Part shown: positions 41,494 to 50,417 of the stretch, piece after piece
Layout: every line of letters starts with the position of its first letter
How positions within the stretch are numbered: the stretch's first letter is position 1
NCBI GenBank assembly: GCA_001725415.1
Contig: MEGH01000012.1
Coordinates: 56,841 to 120,840, forward strand
Reading direction: 5' to 3'
Source of the DNA: Pseudonocardia sp. SCN 73-27
GTDB lineage: Bacteria > Actinomycetota > Actinomycetes > Mycobacteriales > Pseudonocardiaceae
Length of the DNA stretch: 64,000 bases
The notes under the pieces: generated by a model
What the model saw: the letters and a program-made list of their open reading frames with translations, nothing else
Told to the model about the DNA's origin: nothing
Database searches by the model: none
Program-made: the position numbers and the translations under genes

Positions 41494-43139
41494 CGCGAAT
41501 CCCGTGGCGGGAAGAGACCCGCGGGTCTGCCCTTGCCGTCCCAGTTCAGGAGGTTGACGCGGTCGGCCGAGGTGTCGGCCACGGTGTCGCTGGTCTGGCG
41601 GTCGCGCAGCGCGTGGAACGTCTCGACCGACACCGGCGCGGGTCGCCCCGACGCCTCGCCGAACGGGCCGCCCATCCCGGGGCCGCCGTCGACGTCGAGG
41701 CTGCAGCCGATCTCCTCCAGCTGGTGGGCCTCGACGACGTGGGCCGTCGGGATGACGTAGCGCTCGTCGTACTTGGCGATCGCGAGCAGCCGGTACATCT
41801 CCATGATCTCCTCGGCGCCCATCCCGACGGAGGCGGGGATCGACTCGTCGATCTCCCGGCCGAGGGTGACGTCGCGCATGAACGCGCGCATCGCGGCGAG
41901 TGTGCGCAGGACCCGCGTGACGGGTTCCGGGTCGCCCGCGGTGAACAGCTCGGCCAGGTAGTCGACGGGGATGCGCAGCGCGTCGATCGCGCCGAACAGG
42001 TTACCGGCGGACTCGCCGTCGTGCCCGGTCTCGGTGAGCCGGTCGACGACGGGCGAGAGCGGCGGGACGTACCAGACCATCGGCATGGTCCGGAACTCCG
42101 GATGCAGCGGCAGCGCGACCCGGTACTGCACCACCAGCTTGTGGACGGGCGAGCGCTGCGCCGCCTCGACCCACTCGGGGTCGATGCCGTCGCGGTGCGC
42201 GGCCGCCACCACCGCGGGGTCGTGCGGGTCGAGCAGCACACCGAGCTGTGCCTCGTAGAGGTCGTGCTCGTCCTCGACCGACGCGGCCTCGGTGACCCGG
42301 TCGGCGTCGTAGAGGAACAGGCCGATGTAGCGCAGCCGGCCGACACAGGTCTCGCTGCACACCGTGGGCAGCCCGACCTCGACGCGCGGGTAGCAGAACG
42401 TGCACTTCTCGGCCTTGCCGGTGCGATGGTTGAAGTAGATCTTCTTGTACGGGCAGCCGGTGACGCACATCCGCCAGCCGCGGCAGCGGTCCTGGTCCAC
42501 GAGCACGATGCCGTCCTCGACGCGCTTGTACATCGCCCCCGACGGGCAGGAGGCGACGCAGGCGGGGTTGAGGCAGTGCTCGCAGATGCGCGGCAGGTAG
42601 AACATGAACGCCTGTTCGTACTCGAAGCGCACCTTGTCCTCGGACGCGCGCCGGATCCGTTCGACGATCGGGTCGAGCTCGCCCTGTTCGGGGATGCCGC
42701 CGAGGTCGTCGTCCCAGTTGGCGCTCCACTCGACCGACATCGGCCTGCCCGACAGCAGCGACCGCGGTTCGGCCACCGGGAAGTCGTCGCCGAGCGGGGC
42801 GTCGACGAGGGTCTCGTAGTCGTAGGTCCAGGGCTCGTAGTAGTCGCGGATGTTCGGCAGGACCGGGTTGGCGAAGATCGACAGCAGCTTGTGGACGCGC
42901 CCGCCCGCGCGCAGCGTCAACCGGCCACGCCGGTTGCGCACCCAGCCGCCGCGCCATCGGTCCTGGTCCTGGTAGCGGCGCGGATAGCCCTGACCGGGCC
43001 GGGTCTCGACGTTGTTGAACCACACGTACTCGACGCCCGCACGGTTGGTCCAGGCCTGCTTGCAGGTGACCGAGCACGTGTGGCATCCGATGCACTTGTC
43101 GAGGTTCATCACCATGCCCAGCTGGGCCATGACCTTCAT
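41490..43139 (-). CDS. narH: Respiratory nitrate reductase beta subunit
   Basis: A 549-residue iron-sulfur subunit. Cluster motifs are CIGCHTCSVTC near 16, CEHCLNPACVASCPSG near 185, CRGWRMCVTGCPYKK near 215 (Trp in place of one Cys, giving the 3Fe-4S cluster) and CTFC with a later CSETCVGR. It wires NarI to NarG. The C-terminal 40 or so residues extend beyond the core. The ATG overlaps the narG stop. Confidence 0.95.
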   Translation of the reverse strand: MKVMAQLGMVMNLDKCIGCHTCSVTCKQAWTNRAGVEYVWFNNVETRPGQGYPRRYQDQDRWRGGWVRNRRGRLTLRAGGRVHKLLSIFANPVLPNIRDYYEPWTYDYETLVDAPLGDDFPVAEPRSLLSGRPMSVEWSANWDDDLGGIPEQGELDPIVERIRRASEDKVRFEYEQAFMFYLPRICEHCLNPACVASCPSGAMYKRVEDGIVLVDQDRCRGWRMCVTGCPYKKIYFNHRTGKAEKCTFCYPRVEVGLPTVCSETCVGRLRYIGLFLYDADRVTEAASVEDEHDLYEAQLGVLLDPHDPAVVAAAHRDGIDPEWVEAAQRSPVHKLVVQYRVALPLHPEFRTMPMVWYVPPLSPVVDRLTETGHDGESAGNLFGAIDALRIPVDYLAELFTAGDPEPVTRVLRTLAAMRAFMRDVTLGREIDESIPASVGMGAEEIMEMYRLLAIAKYDERYVIPTAHVVEAHQLEEIGCSLDVDGGPGMGGPFGEASGRPAPVSVETFHALRDRQTSDTVADTSADRVNLLNWDGKGRPAGLFPPRDSR

Positions 43140-46100
43140 CGGTAACGCACCTCCTGCGCGCGGCGGCGGATGACGGTGACCTCGTCGCGCTGGTTGCCGG
43201 TGGGGCCCAGGTAGTTGAAGGCGTAGGACAGCTGGCCGTAGCCGCCGATCAGGTGCGTCGGTTTGACGAGGATGCGGGTGGCCGAGTTGTGGATGCCGCC
43301 GCGCCGGCCGGTCGTCTCCGAGACCGGGACGTTGACGACGCGTTCCTGCGCGTGGTGGACGTACACCGTGCCCTCGGGCATCCGGTGGGACACGATGGCG
43401 CGCAGCACGACGACGCCGTTGCGGTTGACGGCCTCCACCCAGTCGTTGTCGCGCACGCCTGCGGCGGCCGCGTCCTGCGGGCTCATCCAGACGACAGGCC
43501 CGCCGCGCGAGAGCGACAGCATGAACAGGTTGTCCTGGTACTCGGAGTGGATCGACCATTTCGAGTGCGGTGTCAGGTAGCGGACCGCCACCGACGTGCC
43601 CGGTTCGGAGGTGCCCACCGGGGGCTCGCCGAAGAGCCGGTGCATGTCCAGCGGTGCCCGGAAGATCGGCAGGGTCTCGCCGAGCTCGTGCATCCAGTCG
43701 TGGTCGAGCAGGAAGTGCATACGTCCGGTCAGGGTGTGCCAGGGCTTGCCGCGCTCGACGTTGACGGTGAACGGCGCGTAGCGACGTCCGCCCGTCTCGC
43801 TGCCGGACCACTCCGGGCTGGTGATCACCGGGACGGGACGGGCCTGGGTGTCGGCGAACCGGATCCGTCGCTCCTCGCTGCCCTCGGCGAGGTCGGCCAG
43901 GCGCACCCCGGTCCGGCGCTCCAGCTCGCGGAAGCCCTGGACGGCGAGGCGGCCGTTGGTGGTGGCGGACAGGGCGAGGATGGCCTCGGCCATCCTGGCG
44001 TCCGTGTCGATCGCGGGTCGCCCGTCGCCGGCCCCGCCGAGCATGACGCCGTTGGTGTGCGCGAGCTCGGCGATCTCCTCGTGCGGCCGGTAGGTGATGC
44101 CCTTCGTCGACAGCCCGAGCCGGTCGACGAGTGGGCCGATGCTCGCCATCTTGTCGGCGATCGCGGTGTAGTCGCGTTCGACGACGGTGAACCCGGGCAT
44201 GGTCCGGCCGGGCACGGGTTCGCAGTCGCCGGTGCGCCAGTCGAGGACGCGTCCGCCCGGCTGCGCGGTCTCGCCGGGGGTGTCGTGCTGCAGCGGGACG
44301 GCGACGACGTCGCGGCGCACCCCGAGGTGTCCGGCGGCCAGCTCGTCGAACCGGCGGGCGACGGCGTGGAAGGCGTCGAAGTCGGTGCGCGTCTCGAACG
44401 GCGGGTCGATCGCCGGGTTGAAGGCGTGCACGAAGGGGTGCATGTCCGTCGTGTTGAGGTCGTGCTTCTCGTACCAGGTGGCGGCGGGGAACACGACGTC
44501 GGCGAGCAGGGTGGAGCTGGTCATCCGGAAGTCGAGCGCGAGCAGCAGGTCGAGCTTGCCCTCGGGCGGGTCGCCGTCGCGCCACGCGACGTCGCGGGGC
44601 CTGCGGTCGGGTGCGGTCTGCGCGGCGCGCAGGTTGTCGTGGGTGCCGAGCAGGTGGCGCAGGAAGTACTCGTCGCCCTTGGCCGAGGAGCCCAGCAGGT
44701 TGGCCCGCCACAGCGTCAGGCAGCGCGGCCAGTTCTCCGGGGCGTCGGGGTCGTCGATCGCGAAGCGGAGCCTGCCGTCGCGCAGCCGTTCGACCACCGC
44801 GGGCCCGACGTCGGCGTCGCCGATCTCGTCGGCCAGGTCGAGGGGGTTGCGGTCGAACTGCGGGTACGACGGCATCCAGCCCAGCCGCGCGGACAGCGCG
44901 ATGGTGTCGATCGTGGACATCCCGGCGAGCAGGCCGCCGGCCAGCGGGGAGGCGAGCGCGTCGGCGCGGTAGCCGTCGTAGCGCCACTGGTCGGTGTGGG
45001 TGTACCAGAACGCGGTGCCGATCATGGTGCGCGGCGGCCGCTGCCAGTCGGTCGCCGACGCCATCGCGGCCCAGCCGGTGAGCGGGCGGCACTTCTCCTG
45101 CCCGACGTAGTGCGCCCAGCCGCCGCCGTTGCGCCCCATGGCTCCCGTCAGCATGAGCAGGGCGAGGACCGCGCGGTAGGTGGCGTCGCCGTGGAACCAC
45201 TGGCAGATGCCCGCGCCCATGATGATCATGCTGCGCCCGCCGGACTCCTCGGAGTTCGTGGCCAGCTCGCGGGCGACGCGGACCGCCTGCGCGGCCGGGA
45301 CCGACGTGAGCGCCTCCTGCCAGGCGGGGGTGTACGGCTCGTCGGCGTCGTCGTAGCCGGAGGGCCAGCGGCCGGGCAGTCCGGGCCGGTGCACGCCGTA
45401 CTGGGCGAGCATCAGGTCGTGGACGGTGGTGACGAGCTTCCCGCCCACCCGGCGCACCGGGACTCCGCGGCGCAGGACGCCCGCGTCCGCGGAGTCGAAC
45501 CGGGGCAGCAGCACCTCCGCCGCCTCGCGGCCCAGCGCGCTCAGCCGCGGGACGACCTCGCCGAGGTCGAGGTTCCACCGGCCGACGCCCGAGTCGGTGT
45601 GCCGGAAGCCCAGCGACCCGTTGGGCACCACCGGTTCGCCGGTGCGTTCGTCGAGGACGACGGTCTTCCACGCCGCGCCCTCGCCGGTGTCGCCGAGGTC
45701 GGCCGCGGTGAGGAACCTCCCCGGCACGTAGGCGCCGTCGCGCTGCTCCAGCGTCACCAGGAACGGCAGGTCGGTGGTGCGGCGCACGAAGTCGGTGAAG
45801 AACCGGACCTTCCGGTCGACGAAGAACTCCCGAAGGATCACGTGACCCATCGCCATCGCGAGCGCGCCGTCGGTCCCCGGCTGGGCGGGCAGCCACTGGT
45901 CGGCGAACTTGGTCGCGTCGGAGTAGTCGGGCGAGACCACGACGACCTTCTGCCCCTTGTAGCGGGCCTCGGCCATCCAGTGGGCGTCCGGGGTGCGGGT
46001 GACGGGCACGTTCGAGCCCCACACCAGCAGGTAGGTGGCGTTCCACCAGTCGCCGGACTCCGGCACGTCGGTCTGGTCGCCGAACACCTGAGGGCTCGCG

Positions 46101-46816
46101 ACGGGCAGGTCGGCGTACCAGTCGTAGAACGAGGTCATGACTCCGCCGAGCAGCTGCACGAACCGGGAGCCGGCGGCGTGGCTGACCATCGACATGGCCG
46201 GGATCGGCGAGAACCCGACGACGCGGTCCGGGCCATGGGTCCTGACGGTGTGGACGTGCGCCGCCGCCACGATCTCGACGGCCTCGGCCCAGCTCACCCG
46301 CACGTGCCCGCCCTTGCCGCGGGCCCGCTGGTAGCGGCGCCGGCGGTCCGGGTCGCCGGTGACCTCGGCCCACGCGAGCACGGGATCGCCCAGGCGGGCC
46401 TTCGCCTCCCGGTACATCTCGACGAGCACGCCGCGCGCGTACGGGTAGCGGATCCGGGTGGGGGAGTAGGTGTACCAGGAGAACGCCGCCCCCCGCGGGC
46501 AGCCGCGTGGCTCGTACTCCGGCGAGTCCGGCCCCACCGACGGGTAGTCGGTCTCCTGGGTCTCCCAGGTGATGATCCCGTCCTTGACGTAGACCTTCCA
46601 GGAGCAGGACCCGGTGCAGTTGACGCCGTGCGTCGACCGGACGATCTTGTCGTGACTCCACCGGTCCCGGTAGAAGACATCACCCTCGCGGCCGCCGTCG
46701 AGGTACTGCGCCCGCAGGTCCGGCGACGTCGGGCGGCGGGTGAAGAACCTGCCGGTCCGCAGCAGCAGGTCCGACGCCGGACCGTCGGTCCCCGTCCCGT
46801 CGGCACGGGTCGTCAT
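43136..46816 (-). CDS. narG: Respiratory nitrate reductase alpha subunit
   Basis: A 1226-residue molybdo-bis-MGD catalytic subunit. The FS0 cluster ligands are H63, C67, C71 and C106 (THGVNCTGSCSWK, EPRGCPRGAAF). YLLVWGSNVPVTRTPDAHW and the histidine-rich GKPWHTLTGRMHFLLDHDWM near the C-terminus are typical. The N-terminus has no twin-arginine signal, as in cytoplasm-facing NarG. It reduces nitrate to nitrite with quinol electrons. It is coupled to the upstream permease by ATGA overlap. Confidence 0.95.
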   Translation of the reverse strand: MTTRADGTGTDGPASDLLLRTGRFFTRRPTSPDLRAQYLDGGREGDVFYRDRWSHDKIVRSTHGVNCTGSCSWKVYVKDGIITWETQETDYPSVGPDSPEYEPRGCPRGAAFSWYTYSPTRIRYPYARGVLVEMYREAKARLGDPVLAWAEVTGDPDRRRRYQRARGKGGHVRVSWAEAVEIVAAAHVHTVRTHGPDRVVGFSPIPAMSMVSHAAGSRFVQLLGGVMTSFYDWYADLPVASPQVFGDQTDVPESGDWWNATYLLVWGSNVPVTRTPDAHWMAEARYKGQKVVVVSPDYSDATKFADQWLPAQPGTDGALAMAMGHVILREFFVDRKVRFFTDFVRRTTDLPFLVTLEQRDGAYVPGRFLTAADLGDTGEGAAWKTVVLDERTGEPVVPNGSLGFRHTDSGVGRWNLDLGEVVPRLSALGREAAEVLLPRFDSADAGVLRRGVPVRRVGGKLVTTVHDLMLAQYGVHRPGLPGRWPSGYDDADEPYTPAWQEALTSVPAAQAVRVARELATNSEESGGRSMIIMGAGICQWFHGDATYRAVLALLMLTGAMGRNGGGWAHYVGQEKCRPLTGWAAMASATDWQRPPRTMIGTAFWYTHTDQWRYDGYRADALASPLAGGLLAGMSTIDTIALSARLGWMPSYPQFDRNPLDLADEIGDADVGPAVVERLRDGRLRFAIDDPDAPENWPRCLTLWRANLLGSSAKGDEYFLRHLLGTHDNLRAAQTAPDRRPRDVAWRDGDPPEGKLDLLLALDFRMTSSTLLADVVFPAATWYEKHDLNTTDMHPFVHAFNPAIDPPFETRTDFDAFHAVARRFDELAAGHLGVRRDVVAVPLQHDTPGETAQPGGRVLDWRTGDCEPVPGRTMPGFTVVERDYTAIADKMASIGPLVDRLGLSTKGITYRPHEEIAELAHTNGVMLGGAGDGRPAIDTDARMAEAILALSATTNGRLAVQGFRELERRTGVRLADLAEGSEERRIRFADTQARPVPVITSPEWSGSETGGRRYAPFTVNVERGKPWHTLTGRMHFLLDHDWMHELGETLPIFRAPLDMHRLFGEPPVGTSEPGTSVAVRYLTPHSKWSIHSEYQDNLFMLSLSRGGPVVWMSPQDAAAAGVRDNDWVEAVNRNGVVVLRAIVSHRMPEGTVYVHHAQERVVNVPVSETTGRRGGIHNSATRILVKPTHLIGGYGQLSYAFNYLGPTGNQRDEVTVIRRRAQEVRYR

Positions 46817-47880
46817 CGCACCGCCTCCTCACCTCGTCGGACCAGAGCGTGGGTGAGCGAGTGGACGAGGCCGGCGAAGGTGGCGAGCCACGCCAGCAGT
46901 GCCCACCCCAGCGCGACCGGCGGCACCCAGCCCAGGAACCCGAGGTCGAGCGCGGTCCGCATCCGTGCGGTGGCCAGGCTGTACATCCCGACCGGGAACA
47001 CCAGCGACCAGTACGACGGGTGGTAGCGCAGGGGCATCCGGTGCACGACGTGGCGCCACACCCCGATCGCGACCATGAGCGGCAACCAGAACGTCGCCGT
47101 CGCCCAGGCCACCAGCGTGAGCAGCTCGACGGCGGGTGCGACACGCTGCAGCAGCGGGTCGGCCGGCGCCCCGAGCAGCAGGTTCGACCCTGCCAGCGTG
47201 GTGATCGCGACCGCCCCCGCCGCGATCCAGATCGGCGGGTCCTCCTCGTCGGGGCTCAACCGGTGGAACGTCCAGCGGGTGAACACCATCGTCATCACGA
47301 CGACGTAGAGCACCATGCCGAGCCCGAAGAACGTCGCCGCGACGAACGCGACGAGGGGGCTCTGCAGCCGCGGCGCCAGCAGGGCGCCCAGCACCGCGAC
47401 CGACTGCGTCGACACGGTCAGCAGGAACCACGTGCCGTTGATGCCGACGCCGATCTCCGGCTTGTCCACGCGCAGCACCACGGCGATCAGCGGCGGGTAG
47501 AGCAGCACCACCCACAGCGTGACACCCACCAGCCACAGAACCGCGGCGGCCGTCCACCAGCCGAACACCAGCCCGCTCGCGGTCCCCATCACCTCGGTCG
47601 CCGCGACCGCCGTCGTGAAGGCGAAGCCCTTGGCGTGGCTGAGCAGGTCCGCCCGGAAGCGGTCCGGGTAGCGCAGCAAGCGCGCCACGGTCAGCACCGC
47701 GATCACGACGTAGCCGGCCCCGGCGACGACGTAGAGCACCTCGCCCGCGCCCGCCACACCGAGCGCGCGGCACCCGAGCGCGACGACGCCCGTCGCCATC
47801 ACGAACGCGAAGTAGCCCGGGAAGAACCGGGCGAGGGGCCTGTCGGGGATCGGGGTGGTCCGCTGCGGCAGCTCGCTCAT
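46813..47880 (-). CDS. TDT-family (TehA/SLAC1-like) permease leading the nar operon
   Basis: A 355-residue membrane protein with ten helices. It opens PLARFFPGYFAFVMATGVVA, the hallmark of tellurite-resistance/dicarboxylate transporters and the SLAC1 anion channel fold, and ends SLTHALVRRGEE. Its stop overlaps the narG start, so it is part of the nitrate operon where NarK would normally be. SLAC1-type channels pass nitrate and other anions, so nitrate uptake or nitrite exit is plausible. ATG 47880 has no Shine-Dalgarno, and an in-frame GTG lies 9 nt upstream. Confidence 0.82.
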   Translation of the reverse strand: MSELPQRTTPIPDRPLARFFPGYFAFVMATGVVALGCRALGVAGAGEVLYVVAGAGYVVIAVLTVARLLRYPDRFRADLLSHAKGFAFTTAVAATEVMGTASGLVFGWWTAAAVLWLVGVTLWVVLLYPPLIAVVLRVDKPEIGVGINGTWFLLTVSTQSVAVLGALLAPRLQSPLVAFVAATFFGLGMVLYVVVMTMVFTRWTFHRLSPDEEDPPIWIAAGAVAITTLAGSNLLLGAPADPLLQRVAPAVELLTLVAWATATFWLPLMVAIGVWRHVVHRMPLRYHPSYWSLVFPVGMYSLATARMRTALDLGFLGWVPPVALGWALLAWLATFAGLVHSLTHALVRRGEEAVR

Positions 47881-47891
47881 GGCGCGCACGT

Positions 47892-47926
47892 CGGGGTGAG
47901 CCGGTCGAGTCGCATGCGTCACCCCG
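47892..47926. promoter_or_regulatory. Inverted repeat upstream of the nar operon
   Basis: CGGGGTGA (47892-47899) and TCACCCCG (47919-47926) form a perfect 8-bp dyad with a 19-nt spacer just upstream of the first nar-operon codon. It may be an operator or an RNA hairpin in a short leader. No regulator gene is adjacent. Confidence 0.4.
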
Positions 47927-48003
47927 CCTGACGTGAGTGCGGTCCGTGCTCCCGGGCGCTCGCCGTCCGTCGTCGGACGGTGCCGAAAGGCTTCCACTGT
48001 CCG

Positions 48004-48545
48004 GATCGGTTGTCCACGATCCCCGCCGCCACGATGAACCGCTGGGGCGCGCCGCCGGAGAACCAGGTCTTCGCCGACACCGACGGCACGATCGCGTGGA
48101 AGACCGGCGGGCCGACCCCGATCCGGGCGAACCGGGACGGGACGCTGCCGGTGCCCGGCGACGGCCGCTACGAGTGGGCGCTGGCCGCCGACTCGGCCGC
48201 CGCCACGGTCTTCGAGGTCTGGTACCGCCGCCACCTGCGCCCCGCGCTGCTCGGCCCCGACCGCGCGATGCGGAGCTGGGCCGCACGTCGCACTGGCCCG
48301 CCGCCCGTTCTCCGCACTGCCGACGAACGTGCCCGCCGACCACCTCGCTGCCGGCCCGGAGCCGCGCGGGGGCAGCGGCGACACCGTCGGCAACTCCACG
48401 TACGGGCGCAACTTCGTGCAGAGCGCGGGCTCGACGTTCCGCCTCGTCGTCGACGTGGGGGAGTGGGACTCGTCGCCGGCCCCGACCGGCCGACCCGTCC
48501 CGCCCGGTCCGGGTGGTCAGTCGTCGTGGGGGCGGACGCCGCCGT
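48004..48545 (+). pseudogene. Penicillin acylase family remnant
   Basis: Two pieces of an N-terminal-nucleophile acylase remain. The first (from about 48034) reads NRWGAPPENQVFADTDGTIA then TPIRANRDGTLPVPGDGRYE and VFEVWYRRHLRPAL. The second, in another frame from about 48329, reads GGSGDTVGNSTYGRNFVQSA then FRLVVDVGEWDSS. These match the middle and the end of beta-chain sequences. Several hundred residues between them are deleted and a frameshift joins them. The 3' end overlaps the convergent SDR gene by about 25 bp. Confidence 0.6.
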
Positions 48546-49305
48546 AGGTCTGCCAGTTGGGGGAGATCAGCCAGCCCGCGTCGACGGGGATCGTGACGCC
48601 GGTGATCGCCGACGACTCGGGCCCGGCGAGGAACGCGACGGCGTTGGCGATCTCCTCGGGCTCGATCATGCGGCCCATCGCCGTGGAGTTCGTGATCGAC
48701 GACGCGTCGCGCTCGCCGGCCTCGATGAGGCGCCGGACCAGCGGGGTCAGCGTGTAGCCGGGGGCGACGCCGTTGACCCGGACCCCGGCGCGGCCCCATT
48801 CGCCGGCGAGGTTCTCGGTCATGCGGATGACCGCGGCCTTGCCGATGCCGTAGGAGTGCAGGGGCGTCGAGCGCAGGCCGGTGATCGACGAGATCGTGAC
48901 GACGGTGCCCCGGCGGCGCTGCACCATCGCCTTGCCGAACCCGACGGCGGACGACCAGGTGCCGCGGACGTCGACGCGCATGACCTCGTCCCACGTCTCG
49001 GTGGCGAGCTCCTCGGCGGGGACCGGCAGGTGGGTGATGCCGGCGGCGGTGACGACGATCGTGACCGGCCCGACCTCGGCCTCGACGCGGTCGGCGCAGG
49101 CGCGGACGGCGTCGTCGTCGGTGACGTCGAGGGTGAACGTCTCGTGGTCGGCGCCCTTGAGGGTGCCGACGGCGTCCTGCAGGGCCGACTCGTTGATGTC
49201 GGTGAGCACGACGCGGGCGCCGCGTTCGGCGAGCAGCTGGGCGCACGCGAGCCCGATGCCGCTGGCTCCTCCGGTCACGACCGCGATCTCGCCGTCGAGT
49301 GTCAC
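48517..49305 (-). CDS. SDR-family NAD(P)-dependent oxidoreductase
   Basis: The 262-residue classical short-chain dehydrogenase has cofactor site VVTGGASGIGLACAQLL (residues 9-25), catalytic Ser in TISSITG and Tyr/Lys in SYGIGKAAV (Y-x3-K), and substrate loop GYTLTPLVRRL. D in VLTDIN suggests NAD preference. GTG 49305 is preceded by AGGAGG. A perfect 14-bp palindrome lies 44 bp upstream, and the second SDR is divergent. The substrate is unknown. Confidence 0.85.
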   Translation of the reverse strand: MTLDGEIAVVTGGASGIGLACAQLLAERGARVVLTDINESALQDAVGTLKGADHETFTLDVTDDDAVRACADRVEAEVGPVTIVVTAAGITHLPVPAEELATETWDEVMRVDVRGTWSSAVGFGKAMVQRRRGTVVTISSITGLRSTPLHSYGIGKAAVIRMTENLAGEWGRAGVRVNGVAPGYTLTPLVRRLIEAGERDASSITNSTAMGRMIEPEEIANAVAFLAGPESSAITGVTIPVDAGWLISPNWQTYGGVRPHDD

Positions 49306-49348
49306 GTCGTCCTCCTGGGTCGTCTCGGGTGTCCCGGCCGAATTCTCG

Positions 49349-49362
49349 ACCGACCGGTCGGT
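49349..49362. promoter_or_regulatory. Perfect 14-bp palindrome (TetR-type operator)
   Basis: ACCGACCGGTCGGT is self-complementary and is typical of operators bound by actinobacterial TetR repressors of lipid and acyl-CoA genes. It lies 44 bp upstream of the SDR start at 49305. No TetR gene is adjacent, so the regulator is elsewhere. Confidence 0.55.
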
Positions 49363-49593
49363 AGAACGATGCTCGCAGGGACGCGGGGCGGGGTCAATCG
49401 GTGCGCACGTAGCTGAACGTCTGGTCGGTTACGCAGCGGAGTCGCCGCCGTGGTCCGCAGGTTGTCGGCACGAACGTTGACACCTTCGGCGATCACGGTC
49501 ACCCTGGCGGTGGCGATAAACGACCTCACGTTTGGCAACGACATCGGGGTCCGTCGCCGCCGGTCGGCACATCGTCGTGGGACAGGAGTGGAC

Positions 49594-50355
49594 GTGAACA
49601 GGTTCGAGGGCAAGGTCGCGGTCGTCACCGGCGGGGTCCAGGGAATCGGGCGTGGCGTCGCGATGCGGCTCGCCTCGGAGGGCGCCGCCGTCGTCATCGG
49701 CGACCTCCAGGACAACGACTCCACCGCCGAGCAGATCGTCGCCGAGGGCGGCCGCGCCACCCACGTCGTCATGGACGTCCGCAAGCCCGGCGACTGGAAG
49801 CGGCTCGTCGACGAGGCCGTCGGCGGCTTCGGCGCGGTCGACGTGCTCGGCAACATCGCGGGCGTCGTCAACTCCGTCGGCCCCGACAACGTCGTCGACC
49901 TCGACGAGACCGGCTGGAACCTCGTGATCGACACCGACCTCAAGGGCGTCTGGCTCGGCATGCAGGCCGTGATCCCGCGGATGCTCGACAACGGTGGCGG
50001 TGCCATCGTCAACATCGGGTCGATGGCCGCGCTCAAGGGCCTGGAGAACCTGGCCGCCTACTCCGCCGCGAAGGGCGGCGTCGTCAGCCTGACCCAGCAG
50101 GTCGCGATGGAGTACAGCCCGCGCGGCATCCGCGTCAACTGCATCTGCCCCGGCACGATCGACACCCCGATCCTCGCGGGCATCACCGACAGCATGCGGG
50201 AGAACTTCGTCTCCGCCCACCTGATCCCACGCCTGGGCACCGCGCAGGACATCGCCGCGGCCGCCGCCTTCCTGCTGTCGGACGACGCGAGCTTCTGCAC
50301 CGGTGAGATCCTCCCTGTCGACGGCGGCTGGAACACCAAGGGCAGCGCCGGCTGA
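49594..50355 (+). CDS. SDR-family NAD(P)-dependent oxidoreductase
   Basis: A 253-residue short-chain dehydrogenase: VVTGGVQGIGRGVAMRL near the start, VIGDLQDND (acidic, NAD-type), GNIAGVV, catalytic Ser in VNIGSMAALKG and AYSAAKGGVV (Y-x3-K), CPGTIDTPI and the end LPVDGGWNTKG. It is close to 3-oxoacyl-ACP reductase/cyclohexanol dehydrogenase-like SDRs. GTG 49594 has AGGAG 5 nt before it. It is divergent from another SDR across 288 bp containing the palindrome. Confidence 0.85.
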   Translation: MNRFEGKVAVVTGGVQGIGRGVAMRLASEGAAVVIGDLQDNDSTAEQIVAEGGRATHVVMDVRKPGDWKRLVDEAVGGFGAVDVLGNIAGVVNSVGPDNVVDLDETGWNLVIDTDLKGVWLGMQAVIPRMLDNGGGAIVNIGSMAALKGLENLAAYSAAKGGVVSLTQQVAMEYSPRGIRVNCICPGTIDTPILAGITDSMRENFVSAHLIPRLGTAQDIAAAAAFLLSDDASFCTGEILPVDGGWNTKGSAG

Positions 50356-50417
50356 ACACGGGGCCGGACCACGCGGGCCGGCTGGACGGGGGCCGGGTGC
50401 CGACGGGCCCGCCCGGC

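Noticed and set aside
41490-46661. A single 1723-codon frame that would fuse narG-region sequence to narH
   Set aside because: The portion before 43139 is out-of-frame shadow of narG. narH has its own ATG in an ATGA overlap and a normal N-terminal cluster motif.
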